Source: Fundicoccus culcitae (GTDB lineage: Bacteria; Bacillota; Bacilli; Lactobacillales; Aerococcaceae). Taken from it: a stretch of DNA of 64,000 bases. Where the stretch lies: the NCBI RefSeq assembly GCF_024661895.1, contig NZ_CP102453.1:1116001-1180000 (forward strand), in the 5' to 3' direction. A model generated the notes under the pieces. It did no database searches, was not told the origin of the DNA, and saw only the letters and a list, made by a program, of their open reading frames with translations. Positions 46,456 through 55,665 of this stretch are shown piece by piece (the stretch's first letter is position 1; each line of letters starts with the position of its first letter). Both the position numbers and the translations under genes were made by a program.

Positions 46456-47334
46456 ATGGATACACGACTATTACGTTATTTTTTAGCCATTGCCCAAGAA
46501 GGAAACATGACCCGCGCCGCTCAAATCCTCCACGTGACACAGCCAACCCTTTCAAAACAAATCAATAAGCTGGAAGAAATTGTTGACGCAGAGTTATTTA
46601 TTCGCTCGAGCCGCCAAATGACCTTAACCGAAGCCGGCCTGCAATTGCGCGATCGCGCCAAAGAAATTGTCGAGCTGACCGACAAAACCATTGCCGATTT
46701 GCGCCAAGACAAGCAAGAAATGAACGGGAAAGTCATTTTTGGATGTGCTGAAACCCAAGGCTTTCGCCAGTTGATCAAAACCTTTAGCCGTTTGAAGGCG
46801 ACTCACCCCAAAATCACCTACGAAATCAACAGTGGTAACGCCATTGACATGCTCGCCCGCCTGGATAAAGGCCTGCTGGATTTTGTGCTCGTCGTTGGCA
46901 GCCCCAACCTCGAAAAATACCACACCCTTCAACTGAACTATACCGACCAATGGGGCATTTTACTCCGAAAAGACGACCCCTTAAATAAATATCACAGCAT
47001 CACGCCCGAGATTTTGCGTGACCTCCCCTTAATCGTCTCTCAGCAAGCCTACTCTGCCAACGAGTTGTCCGGTTGGTTAGGGGACGACTTTGAAAATTGC
47101 GATGTTGTCGCTTCGTATAACCTAATTAACAACGCCGCCTTAATGGCCGCCGAAGGCTTTGGTTACGTCATGACACTCGCCAACATTGTTAACACAACGG
47201 GTGATAGCGATGTCGCTTTCTTACCCTTGAAACCAAACTTGCCCGCCAACTTATATCTAGTTTGGAAGAAAAACGCCTACCTCTCCCCCGCAGCCGAATT
47301 GTATTTGAAGACATTCCGTGAGATGGTGGGTTAG
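46456..47334 (+). CDS. LysR-type transcriptional regulator
   Basis: 292 aa. Winged helix at 1-60 (LLRYFLAIAQEGNMTRAAQI, then VTQPTLSKQINKLEE), then a type 2 periplasmic-binding effector domain from about 88. I take the ATG at 46456; a TTG one codon earlier belongs to the leader. AAAGAGGTG is the ribosome site. Divergent orientation to the acetyltransferase-SDR operon is the classical LysR layout, so it probably activates that operon. The 10-mer AATAAATATC (46984-46993) lies in its coding region, read as Asn-Lys-Tyr-His. Confidence 0.9.
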   Translation: MDTRLLRYFLAIAQEGNMTRAAQILHVTQPTLSKQINKLEEIVDAELFIRSSRQMTLTEAGLQLRDRAKEIVELTDKTIADLRQDKQEMNGKVIFGCAETQGFRQLIKTFSRLKATHPKITYEINSGNAIDMLARLDKGLLDFVLVVGSPNLEKYHTLQLNYTDQWGILLRKDDPLNKYHSITPEILRDLPLIVSQQAYSANELSGWLGDDFENCDVVASYNLINNAALMAAEGFGYVMTLANIVNTTGDSDVAFLPLKPNLPANLYLVWKKNAYLSPAAELYLKTFREMVG

Positions 47335-47497
47335 TGGTGTCGGGGGGTGGGGGGTTAGGAGGCTGGCCGTTGTCATTTAACACGCCTTTTAGCACAAATA
47401 ATAAGTTTAAAGGCAATAAAGCGGGAAGTGAAGGCTCACTTCCCGCTTACTTTTGCTAAATATCTTTGGTAAAGGAAGATTGTATTGTTTTTTTGGG

Positions 47498-48226
47498 ATC
47501 GCTTTAACTTCTGGGGGGTTAGAAGTACAAGTGTTTTCGCATCGCTTTAACTTCTGAGGACTTAGAAGTTAAAGTGTTTCTACATCGCTTTAACTTCTGA
47601 GGAGTTAGAAGTTAAAGTGTTTCTACATCGCTTTAACTTCTGAGGACTTAGAAGTACAAGTGTTTTCGCATCGCTTTAACTTCTGGGGGGTTAGAAGTTA
47701 AAGTGTTTCTACATCGCTTTAACTTCTGAGGGCCCAGAAGTACAAGTGCTTCCGCATCGATTTAACTTCTGGGGGGTTAGAAGTTAAAGTGTTTCTACAT
47801 CGCTTTAACTTCTGAGGAGTTAGAAGTACCAGTGTTTCCGCATCGCTTTAACTTCTGGGGGGTTAGAAGTACAAGTGTTTCCGCATCGCTTTAACTTCTG
47901 AGGAGTTAGAAGTACCAGTGTTTCCGCATCGCTTTAACTTCTGGGGGGTTAGAAGTACAAGTGTTTCTACATCGCTTTAACTTCTGGGGGGTTAGAAGTT
48001 AAAGTGTTTGTACATCGCTTTAACTTCTGGGTAGTTAGAAGTACAAGTGTTTTCGCATCGCTTTAACTTCTGAAGAGTTAGAAGTACAAGTGTTGCCGCA
48101 TCACTTTAACTTCTGAGGAGTTAGAAGTACATGTGTTGCCGCATCGCTTTAACTTCTAGGTAGTCAGAAGTACAAGTGCTTCCGCATCGCTTTAACTTCT
48201 GAGGAGTTAGAAGTACATGTGTACAT
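47498..48226. repeat. 17-copy tandem array of a 43-bp hairpin repeat
   Basis: ATCGCTTTAACTTCT recurs at 47498 and then every 43 bases to 48186, 17 times. In its most symmetric form each unit contains CTTTAACTTCT and AGAAGTTAAAG, perfect 11-base arms around GAGGAGTT-like loops, joined by TGTTTCTACATCG-type linkers. Some units carry AGAAGTACAAG in place of the second arm. The linker is conserved between copies. 43 is not a multiple of three and no protein is encoded. Nothing else is seen between 47335 and 47497 except a short AAGCGGGAAGTGA unit with its inverse near 47420. Confidence 0.93.
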
Positions 48227-48478
48227 TTTAAACTCAAACTATACTAATAGCCAATGCTGTATCCTTGCATACCTAGAAAGCTGAATGTCCAACCAAATAC
48301 ATATTGCTTACACACCGACAGGTCTGAGTCTGGGTGTGCAACCTAACTCAATTTGACTGCTACTTTAAGTAAATGTGAAGTGAACAGCTATTGAATACCT
48401 GAGGATAGAAAACAATTCTTATAGAGTTCAGTCATTTAGAACTCCATTTAACCTCTTTTCTTATCTGCTCACCTCATT

Positions 48479-48670
48479 TACCGTAAGCGGAAGTAAATGA
48501 CCGGTGATTTGATAAGTCGTATCTTACAGTTTGATTTGCCGGCTTTCGATTTCTACTGAAAGCCGGCAACTGATATTGGCGGACGTCGATTGGTAAAGAA
48601 AGCCAGCAAGTGGGTTGAGCAAATGGAAGAGTGAATGACGAGCCCCCAATCCCCCGCCAAACAGCGTTTC
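48479..48670. repeat. About 190-bp dispersed element, inverted copy of 6541-6732
   Basis: Matches the reverse complement of 6541-6732, including the GATTTGCCGGCTTTCGAT hairpin and GACGTCGAT block. See the entry at 6541. The copies are about 42 kb apart in opposite orientation. Confidence 0.8.
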
Positions 48671-48775
48671 ATTTGGCGTTCACCCGTTAATCCCCCGCCA
48701 AACAGCGACTCATTTGGCGTTCGTCCCCGAACCCCCCGCCAAACAGCGACTCATTTGGCGTTCGCCCCGGTGGCA
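48650..48775. repeat. Three CCGCCAAACAGCG...TTTGGCG hairpins
   Basis: Three tandem units of about 47 bases with CGCCAAA and TTTGGCG arms around CAGCG(A/T)(C/T)TCA, starting within the end of the 190-bp element. Confidence 0.82.
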
Positions 48776-48809
48776 AGGAAGAACATAAGCTTCGCTGCCG
48801 TCAGCAGGA

Positions 48810-49060
48810 AGTGATAAGCCGTCTTTCAATGCTCATCTAAGCTATTGTCACAAGGAAATATCTGAGTGACAATAACGTTTTCTCATTTACCACTTACTTT
48901 TTGATCCAGATTTTGGACAGAGCAGAATAGGCTATTCTGTCTTTTCCTACTTGAAAAGACGACAGATTAGCTTTATTCAGTCACGAAAATGTGTCATTTG
49001 ATGACCCATTAGCATTACTTAACGTCCGCTCACTTCCCGCTTACCATTTACCCGACTCAT
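48810..49060. repeat. Inverted block of the 42.9-43.7 kb repeats
   Basis: In reverse order and orientation: AAGTGATAAGCCGTC, CTATTGTCAC...GTGACAATAACG, the CTGTCTTTTC hairpin with GACAG, CAGTCACG..TGACC and GCTCACTTCCCGCTTAC. 48227-48478 holds no recognisable repeat or gene. Confidence 0.72.
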
Positions 49061-49078
49061 AAATCATTCACACAACAA

Positions 49079-49121
49079 AAAACCCCTGCGGCTTTCTCGC
49101 AAAAAGAAAGCCGCAGGGGTT
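49079..49121 (-). terminator. Strong terminator after the 172-aa protein gene
   Basis: AACCCCTGCGGCTTTCT and AGAAAGCCGCAGGGGTT arms, followed on the minus strand by TTTTTTG. Confidence 0.92.
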
Positions 49122-49141
49122 CATAAATTAATTATTAGTTA

Positions 49142-49651
49142 TTAGTTTTCTTGGGTGTTGTCAGTTTCAGTCTGGGTGTCAGTTTCTTTGTCAGTATTGT
49201 TTAAACGTTGACGAGTTCCAAAACCTAACATTCTACGTGGTGGTAAATCGAATAAGCTGTTGAAACGATCATTAAAGCGTTGGTGCATATCATTAAATTG
49301 ATTCAACATACTATTATATTGTTCTTCATTTTCTTCAGTAACATCTACCCAACCGGTATCTTGACCATTAATGTTCATACGCATTTTGCGTGTCACGCGA
49401 GGTGTTGAACTACCGTTTTGAATATCAGCATTGGTAGCAGAAGCTACTTTATATTCAGCAATATCTTTATCCTCTAATGCATTAACATCTACTTGGAAAG
49501 ATGCTCCATGTTTTTTCAAATATTCTAGACGATCCTTGTCCGTTAAATTGGCATATTCGACAATTTCCTCTTCATTCAAATGAGCCACTAATTGACCTTT
49601 TCCAAACTTTTCACTATTGACCTCAGCCTTTACAGTATAAGTGTTCATCAT
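49142..49651 (-). CDS. Unknown acidic protein
   Basis: 169 aa from the ATG at 49651, nine bases after AAAGGG (the next ATG at 49648 is also possible). I do not recognise it. Residues 1-60 look like a small alpha/beta region; residues 85-140 contain a beta strand pair and an amphipathic helix (YNSMLNQFNDMHQRFNDRFN); the last 20 residues are Thr/Asp/Glu rich and likely disordered. No signal peptide or cysteine. Single gene with its own strong terminator. Confidence 0.68.
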   Translation of the reverse strand: MMNTYTVKAEVNSEKFGKGQLVAHLNEEEIVEYANLTDKDRLEYLKKHGASFQVDVNALEDKDIAEYKVASATNADIQNGSSTPRVTRKMRMNINGQDTGWVDVTEENEEQYNSMLNQFNDMHQRFNDRFNSLFDLPPRRMLGFGTRQRLNNTDKETDTQTETDNTQEN

Positions 49652-49765
49652 AAAAATCATCCCTTTAAAATTATCACCCTCATCGGGCTACATATATATA
49701 ATAAACCATTAGTCAGAGAATGTCAAACCTTTTTTTGACTATTTTTGACTTTTATTTTATTTTCT

Positions 49766-49830
49766 CAATAAATACCTCTTTTGAAACACAAAAACAGCCT
49801 CTCTAACATAAAGAGGCTGCGATATTTATT
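49766..49830. terminator. Terminator flanked by inverted 10-mer copies
   Basis: CAGCCTCT and AGAGGCTG arms with TTTTT on the minus strand form the terminator of the GT39-like gene (49789-49820). It is bracketed by AATAAATACC (49766) and GATATTTATT (49821-49830), another inverted pair of the dispersed 10-mer. Confidence 0.82.
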
Positions 49831-51370
49831 CGTGTATTAATTTATATAAAATTTCATCTTGTTCAACAAGGGTTTCTTCAACCACTGTCATCTGATATTT
49901 ATTGGCAATATTAGCAATGACTTTTGGAACGTCATTATTCTCATTGGGCATCATTAGAACATATAGTTGTTCCTTATCAACAGTATCCGGCAAATTAGTC
50001 AAACTATTGGTGATGATCGAAGGATAGATTTGATCAAAATAAGCCAAATCGTCGACCTCACGGGCGACTTTCCAATATTCATCCCCTAAAACCATGATGG
50101 CTTGGTCCTGACTATCTTCAACCAAGGATACTAAAGGCGGTTTATATAGAAATAAATACTCCGGCAAGGTCGTCATTAAACTATAGATTGAACCTGTCGC
50201 TAAGAGAAGCATCACACAGGAAGTTACTATTTTCTGATTCCTAATTAACCCGCGTAACCCGTAATACAGAATCACAACTAGACTTGCCACCAATATCGGA
50301 TAAACTGAATAAATATAGCGCGGTGTCTGATAGTGCGATAATTGTTGAACCAAAAAAACGTAAGTAACTGCTGGAAAAGCTACAAGTACTAAGGAAGTCA
50401 AAAGACTGTGATATTTATTTTTATGAATAAATATCAGTAAAAAAGCACTTAAAATAATGGCAAAGAGCAGAACATACCGTAGGCGGATGTCTAAAAACAA
50501 ATCGTGTTTGATAAAAACGACAAAGAGATTTTGGCGCGTGAGCTCAAGATTCTCCGCATTTTCAAGCACTTCAGTGCCACGGTTGGAATCAAAAAGATGC
50601 GTGAAAACGGCTGGAAAGGTCGCAAAAGCTGCTAAGACACCTGCTACGGCACTCATACCATAGGCAAACAAATCTTTGAATCGTTTTTGGAATAAGAAAA
50701 TAAGACAGACGGTGGCTACCAGGAGAAAGGCGTAAACATAAAAATAATAATGTGTTAATCCGCCTAAATAAACTAATAGCGCAACACCCAGTAAAGCCCA
50801 CTTTATATTTACCGATTTGTTCAAAAAATTAACTAATAAGTACAATAACGCTAATTGCCACAAAGTCACTAATTGGTACATCCTAATAAAAACAGCGCTC
50901 GAAAGTGCGCCTACACTCAAAGCCCAAAAAGCTGATCCAGCAAGGGATATCCACGGTTTTTTAGTTATCGTTTTTAATAGAAAGTATAAAAGCACGAAAA
51001 TTAATATGTGCAAAACACCATTAATGGATAACCCAATCCATTTTGTAAATACACCAGGGAAGATTGACGAAACCGTATGAACAATAAAATAATACAAGGG
51101 AGGATGAACATCCTGCACTTGATTATAATAGACCGAATCATAAGCAAAGCGTGTTTCAATCGTCGGGCTCAAGTAATTCAAGTAATAGGATCCATCAAGC
51201 CATTGGTTATGGTCAAAGGGCATCGGTTGGTAATAAGAATTGGACAACCCATAAGTATAAAGTTCGTCAATATGATAGCCTTGTTTTAAATTAAAATAAT
51301 AGAATAGTGTGGCGACGATTATGATAATAGTTCCTACAAAAGCTATTGGGAACCATCGTTTTGCGTGCAT
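49826..51370 (-). CDS. Polytopic glycosyltransferase of the GT39/ArnT-like type
   Basis: 514 aa with about eleven membrane segments. The first extracytoplasmic loop carries GYHIDELYTYGLSN with the acidic DE pair typical of GT-C enzymes, and VQDVHPPLYYFIVH, the DxHPPLYY motif of GT39-related transferases that use lipid-linked sugars. It may decorate wall teichoic acid or surface polysaccharide or protein. Single gene. It contains the exact inverted pair of the dispersed 10-mer (50410-50435), one copy read as Asn-Lys-Tyr-His. Confidence 0.84.
   Translation of the reverse strand: MHAKRWFPIAFVGTIIIIVATLFYYFNLKQGYHIDELYTYGLSNSYYQPMPFDHNQWLDGSYYLNYLSPTIETRFAYDSVYYNQVQDVHPPLYYFIVHTVSSIFPGVFTKWIGLSINGVLHILIFVLLYFLLKTITKKPWISLAGSAFWALSVGALSSAVFIRMYQLVTLWQLALLYLLVNFLNKSVNIKWALLGVALLVYLGGLTHYYFYVYAFLLVATVCLIFLFQKRFKDLFAYGMSAVAGVLAAFATFPAVFTHLFDSNRGTEVLENAENLELTRQNLFVVFIKHDLFLDIRLRYVLLFAIILSAFLLIFIHKNKYHSLLTSLVLVAFPAVTYVFLVQQLSHYQTPRYIYSVYPILVASLVVILYYGLRGLIRNQKIVTSCVMLLLATGSIYSLMTTLPEYLFLYKPPLVSLVEDSQDQAIMVLGDEYWKVAREVDDLAYFDQIYPSIITNSLTNLPDTVDKEQLYVLMMPNENNDVPKVIANIANKYQMTVVEETLVEQDEILYKLIHE
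50410..50435. repeat. Inverted pair of the 10-mer inside a coding region
   Basis: GATATTTATT and AATAAATATC separated by six bases form a perfect 10-base-pair stem inside the GT39-like gene. Confidence 0.85.
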
Positions 51371-51449
51371 AAATATCCTTCTTTCAAGTAAAGTCTATTT
51401 ATTATACACCTTTTTTGGGGGGATGGGTGTGGAAATAACCTAAAAAGCA

Positions 51450-51475
51450 ACCCGCTAAGGAGCTGCTTTTCCCAA
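51450..51475 (-). terminator. Weak terminator after EthD-like copy 1
   Basis: AAAAGCA and TGCTTTT arms with mismatched centre between the GT39-like gene promoter region and the EthD-like gene. Confidence 0.5.
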
Positions 51476-51478
51476 AAA

Positions 51479-51895
51479 TTAAGCTTTTCTATATGGATTT
51501 TCTACTTCTGTAATTGCATGAACCTCGTCTACGGATAAGCCTTTTATCTCTTCAGATGTCACATACTTAGTAATGGGTTCAAATGTGCCATCCCAATAAG
51601 CCATGTCAAAAGCTGGAATAAATTGAGTCCGACCATCTTTCATTCTGGCTGCAATATCTTCTTTAACAGCTTGGAAATCTTCCGTTTCAAAGTCCCAAAT
51701 AACCAAATATTGGTATTTATGCGGTTCTGATCCTAATTGGATATCTGATAATTTATAGTAGCGGCCACCTACATACCCAGGGATTCTTAATAAATCATGG
51801 AAATGTTGACCTACATACCAATCGATATACTCTTCTTCTTGACCTTCAGTGGGGTTACTTAATACCAACATGGAATATTTTTTCTTTTCTGCCAT
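51479..51895 (-). CDS. EthD-like dimeric alpha-beta barrel protein, copy 1
   Basis: 138 aa, small cytoplasmic protein of the dimeric ferredoxin-like (EthD/DUF4286-type) superfamily: KYSMLVLSNPTEGQEEEYID, then WYVGQHFHDLLRIPGYVGGR. The conserved WYVGQHFHD histidines are the best active-site candidates. Members occur with CoA-linked aromatic or steroid catabolic genes as isomerases, monooxygenases or unknown helpers. It is virtually identical to the protein at 56979 and ends the minus-strand operon after the sodium symporter. No assigned reaction. Confidence 0.75.
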   Translation of the reverse strand: MAEKKKYSMLVLSNPTEGQEEEYIDWYVGQHFHDLLRIPGYVGGRYYKLSDIQLGSEPHKYQYLVIWDFETEDFQAVKEDIAARMKDGRTQFIPAFDMAYWDGTFEPITKYVTSEEIKGLSVDEVHAITEVENPYRKA

Positions 51896-51939
51896 TTTTT
51901 ACATTCTCCTTTATTTTCAATATCACTTTAAAAGCATTG

Positions 51940-53442
51940 TTATATGTTTAATGCTCTAATATTCTTTTCTGCAGGTGCATCTCTGACTTCATCGTAGGTT
52001 AGATAAGAAACATACACGCCTACAAAAGTTGTAATTGCCATCAAGTAAACTGACCAAGGTAACCCAAATGGCCATTGTATGTCTACAAACAACGGTAATA
52101 GCATACCTATAATATTACCTACTAAAGCAATAATCGCTGCAGCTAACATACCTGTTTTATTGGCTTTTTTCCATATTAATCCAATTAGAATTAGTGGAAT
52201 ATAGAGTGTCATAAACGTTGCCCAGCCTAATGAACCTAGAAGAGCAACCGTGTCACTACTAAACGCAGCTAATAGAATTGAAGCAACCCCAACGAATACA
52301 ATCGCAACTCTCGATACTTTGATTTGTTTCTTTTCATCAAATTTAAAACCTAAGCATTGGAGTACATCTTTTGATAGTGCAGAAGCACCAATGGAAAGAT
52401 ACATACTTGCTGACGAGATAATCGCTGCTACCGCTGCTGTATACAAGAGAACTTGAATGAAGAATCCTAATTCTTCTCCTAAAACCCAAGTTGCGGTACT
52501 TGGATCAGCTAAAGGATCAATCCGACCTGACAGAACGAAAATAATGACTAGCCAACCCATTGCAATACCAAAGAACGATACAATCGCTTGCGTAACACCC
52601 GTTTGGATAGCTAATTTAGGCAAATCACGCGGATTTTTCAAAGCAAACATACGTGTAAGGATAGCCGGCTGACATACAGTACCTAACCATGCTAATAAGA
52701 AGTAGTTCATAGAAGCAGCGGGTGTTGCTGTCCCAAATGCACTAAACATAATAGGTTCAAAGGTATGCGTCACACCATTTGATCCGGTTACTGTATTATT
52801 CTCTGCAACCAGATTAGATAATTCGGCGAAACCACCTTGACCAAAGAATATTCCAATGATAATCGCTCCAACCACAACCATAATCGCTCCTTGGAACGCT
52901 TGCGAAACAATACCAGCTGACTCACCACCAATTGCCACATATAAAATTACAACACCAAACATAATGACTGAACCTGTCAATGTATCCCAACCAAACATAT
53001 AGGTGAAAAGCGAAGCTCCCGCGGAAATTTGTGCAGCTAAATATGCGAAACAACCTAAGAAAAGTACAAGCGATGCGACTAATCGAAGCGACGTACTCTT
53101 ATATCTCGCTTGGATTAAATCACCTAATGTAGCTATATCATTCACTTCAGCTAAAGCACGTACTTTTTTCCCAATAAAGATATACGATAAGGCAAAGGCT
53201 CCGGCCATTAAGGCGTTAGAAGTCATATAGTTTCCACTAGTATAAATATTCGCTGGAAAACCAACAATCATCCATCCAGAAGCAACTGCTGCTGTACCCG
53301 ATAAAGCAACCATCAAGGGGCCAAAACTTTTCGAACTACCTAAAAAGCCTGATGAAGTATCATCATTTTTTGATTTAATCCCCACTAAAAAAGATAAAGC
53401 TAGCAAGAGAATAACTGATCCTAAAATAATAAAATTTTCCAT
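51940..53442 (-). CDS. Sodium:solute symporter family transporter
   Basis: 500 aa with about thirteen membrane segments, SSS (PutP/PanF-like) family. FLGSSKSFGPLMVALSGTAA at the first helices and GWMIVGFPANIYTSGNY fit the family; the sodium site lies in helices 1 and 8. The substrate is unknown; the catabolic neighbours suggest a carboxylate. It follows the 169-aa membrane protein by one base and precedes EthD-like copy 1, so the three form an operon. Confidence 0.88.
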   Translation of the reverse strand: MENFIILGSVILLLALSFLVGIKSKNDDTSSGFLGSSKSFGPLMVALSGTAAVASGWMIVGFPANIYTSGNYMTSNALMAGAFALSYIFIGKKVRALAEVNDIATLGDLIQARYKSTSLRLVASLVLFLGCFAYLAAQISAGASLFTYMFGWDTLTGSVIMFGVVILYVAIGGESAGIVSQAFQGAIMVVVGAIIIGIFFGQGGFAELSNLVAENNTVTGSNGVTHTFEPIMFSAFGTATPAASMNYFLLAWLGTVCQPAILTRMFALKNPRDLPKLAIQTGVTQAIVSFFGIAMGWLVIIFVLSGRIDPLADPSTATWVLGEELGFFIQVLLYTAAVAAIISSASMYLSIGASALSKDVLQCLGFKFDEKKQIKVSRVAIVFVGVASILLAAFSSDTVALLGSLGWATFMTLYIPLILIGLIWKKANKTGMLAAAIIALVGNIIGMLLPLFVDIQWPFGLPWSVYLMAITTFVGVYVSYLTYDEVRDAPAEKNIRALNI

Positions 53443-53443
53443 T

Positions 53444-53953
53444 CTAATTATCCTCCTCTATTGTTTCAGATGTTTGACTTTGACTATCAGCATCATTATT
53501 TAATGAAGCCGCATAGTCAACAAAATCATTCCATTTCTTCTCTGGTAACCAAGTATCTTTAAAAATGTAAAGAAATCCTCCTAGATAAACTAGATTTCCA
53601 ATCCAACAAATAGCATAGAAATAAAATGCTGAAGGATGCATCCCCATTATGGTAAAGCTAGGAATATTATTACCAAAATAATAATAGTAGTAGATCATTC
53701 CCGTAATAGCTACAAACATTAAAATGCCCCAACCCACTACAAAAATCCAACTCAGTTTTTTATTAATTTTTTCACCTTCGGCTAACCCTAAAATAACATT
53801 AATCATTCCGTGAATGATTGTTAAATACATGCCAACAAAGCCTAAATCCATATAGACAAATACAATCATAGCAATCCATAAAACAGGTAGAAACAGTACT
53901 AATTTGTCTTTAAGAGAGTTAGAAATATGATATACACTCTTATCGTTATCCAA
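53444..53953 (-). CDS. Small membrane protein paired with the sodium symporter
   Basis: 169 aa with four hydrophobic segments (for example VLFLPVLWIAMIVFVYMDLG) and an acidic tail of Asp/Glu/Ser/Thr. SSS transporters such as PanF are often encoded after small DUF997/YhdT-like membrane proteins; this one is about twice that size. I do not recognise the family with confidence. It starts the symporter operon. Confidence 0.68.
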   Translation of the reverse strand: MDNDKSVYHISNSLKDKLVLFLPVLWIAMIVFVYMDLGFVGMYLTIIHGMINVILGLAEGEKINKKLSWIFVVGWGILMFVAITGMIYYYYYFGNNIPSFTIMGMHPSAFYFYAICWIGNLVYLGGFLYIFKDTWLPEKKWNDFVDYAASLNNDADSQSQTSETIEEDN

Positions 53954-54313
53954 AAAAATAACCTCCTTTATATGTCTTCTTGCCGAAAGAAATTAATTGA
54001 CAATAATTACTGGCGTTTTATATAAACTCTCGCGTTAACAACCTCCTTCATAAAAAGTTGACCTACAAGATATAAAGCAATCATCCTAAAGTAAATTCAA
54101 TGCGAAAATGGTAAGAACCGTTTTGATTTATTGATGGTAGCGATATTTATTTAAAAATCATTCTTTATATTTTTGTACGGCAAATGTCATCTTATCAATC
54201 AATGATTACGGTTTCATTATAGTGATAAATACATAAAAGTAATATGCTAAATATAAGCTAAATTTATAACCAAATTTCCTATTTAAATAGGATAAACTGA
54301 ATTAATACATACA
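53954..54313. promoter_or_regulatory. AT-rich upstream region of the symporter operon
   Basis: About 360 bases with no gene. It holds one dispersed 10-mer (54142-54151). A TATAAT-like run occurs but I cannot fix the promoter. Confidence 0.4.
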
Positions 54314-54362
54314 AAAACTGACTATAAAGCATGAATTGAGACATCCTTTATAGTCAGTTTAA
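54314..54362. terminator. Terminator after the two-domain hydrolase
   Basis: AAAACTGACTATAAAG and CTTTATAGTCAGTTT arms with A-rich and T-rich flanks. Confidence 0.85.
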
Positions 54363-54381
54363 AAAAAATCTATAAACTTAA

Positions 54382-55665
54382 TTAACCTACATAGCCGTCA
54401 TCGAGTGACTCAATTAAATCTTCAATAATAGGGGCTACTTTTTCAGGACTTTCGACTGCAATGAAGTGTCCATAGCCATCGATAACATGTAACTCTTTAT
54501 CATCTGTTCCTGTTAAGCGTTCCATTGTACCTTTAGCCATCTCAACCGTGTAAATAGTATCGTCAGTCCCCTCAATAATTCTTACCGGGCATTTCACTTC
54601 GTGAACTCTATCTTTTATGTCAAAGAAGAAACAAATATCAAAGTCACCCCGTTTAAGGACAGACGTTTCAGTAGCAACGCCCCAACGGATGAAATCGAAA
54701 CGGTCTTGTGACGTTTTACGACCTACCATTGAATCTGAGAATTCACGTTGAGTAACACCAACGTTGTTGGCAGGGTGTGTTAATAATGGAATCATACCGC
54801 TCGTATCTTCAACAGATGTATCATCATTTCCTTGCATACACACAACAGCTCTTACTTCATCTGGGTGTTCGATTGCCATGTGATAAACAATCCCACCTGA
54901 CATAGAGCATCCTACATAGATGGGACGATCAACTCCTAGAGCTTTTGTAATATCCCAAATCCAATTACCATATTCATTATAGTCATTAACAACCGTGTTC
55001 CCTTGTAAGGGCATTGATTTACCATGGCCTGGTTGATCAGGCGCATAAATACGGTACTTATCTTTGAAAATATTCATTAAATCATGGTATTGGCGATTTT
55101 CACGACCAGCTGTATGCAGAGCGATAATAACACCTTTATCGGTTGGGCCATCATTGGTTTCTACATAAATTTTCACACCATTAACAGTGATATAGAATCC
55201 ACGAACATAATCATGGTTATCTAAAACGGGTTGATTTGCTTCACGTATAGGGCGATCTGAATAAATTTCTTCGTTATCACGGATATATGAGTAAATACGG
55301 GCAATATGGGCTAAAGTCGTATTGAACTGACGATTTAATAGTTTAGGACCGTAAACTTTCCAACCTTCGTCATCCGCAAAATCGGTATTGATATATTGGA
55401 TACTCCGTTGATAATTATCTTTTAAATGATCCCAAATACGCCCTTCGCCACCAACTCCAATATAGGTATTTTCATCAGCGTCAGGTTTGCCTACAGTAAT
55501 TTCATCAATATGTCCATTAGTTAGATGTAGCGTGGCTACTTCATCATCTTCAATAATCATTATAGGTCCTGTATAATGTTCTGCCGCATAGTAACCTAAA
55601 AACTCTTCGCTACCATTACCATTTAAGAAATCTTGAACTTTTTCTAAGTTATCAATTAATTTCAA
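54382..55665 (-). CDS. Two-domain alpha/beta hydrolase
   Basis: 427 aa from TTG at 55665, six bases after AGAGGG; the ATG at 55683 lacks a ribosome site. The N-terminal part (about 1-140) is an unrecognised domain with strands such as GPIMIIEDDEVATLHLTNGH, loosely like SCP2-type ligand domains. The C-terminal part is an alpha/beta hydrolase: the nucleophile elbow GCSMSGG, oxyanion region LHTAGRENRQ, DQPGHGKS, and the last histidine in DGYGHFIAVE. It probably cleaves an ester, thioester or C-C bond of the compound handled by this island. Confidence 0.82.
   Translation of the reverse strand: MKLIDNLEKVQDFLNGNGSEEFLGYYAAEHYTGPIMIIEDDEVATLHLTNGHIDEITVGKPDADENTYIGVGGEGRIWDHLKDNYQRSIQYINTDFADDEGWKVYGPKLLNRQFNTTLAHIARIYSYIRDNEEIYSDRPIREANQPVLDNHDYVRGFYITVNGVKIYVETNDGPTDKGVIIALHTAGRENRQYHDLMNIFKDKYRIYAPDQPGHGKSMPLQGNTVVNDYNEYGNWIWDITKALGVDRPIYVGCSMSGGIVYHMAIEHPDEVRAVVCMQGNDDTSVEDTSGMIPLLTHPANNVGVTQREFSDSMVGRKTSQDRFDFIRWGVATETSVLKRGDFDICFFFDIKDRVHEVKCPVRIIEGTDDTIYTVEMAKGTMERLTGTDDKELHVIDGYGHFIAVESPEKVAPIIEDLIESLDDGYVG

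Noticed and set aside
47498-48226. CRISPR array
   Set aside because: Spacing is regular, but the segments between palindromes are conserved rather than unique, and no cas gene is near. It is a tandem satellite.
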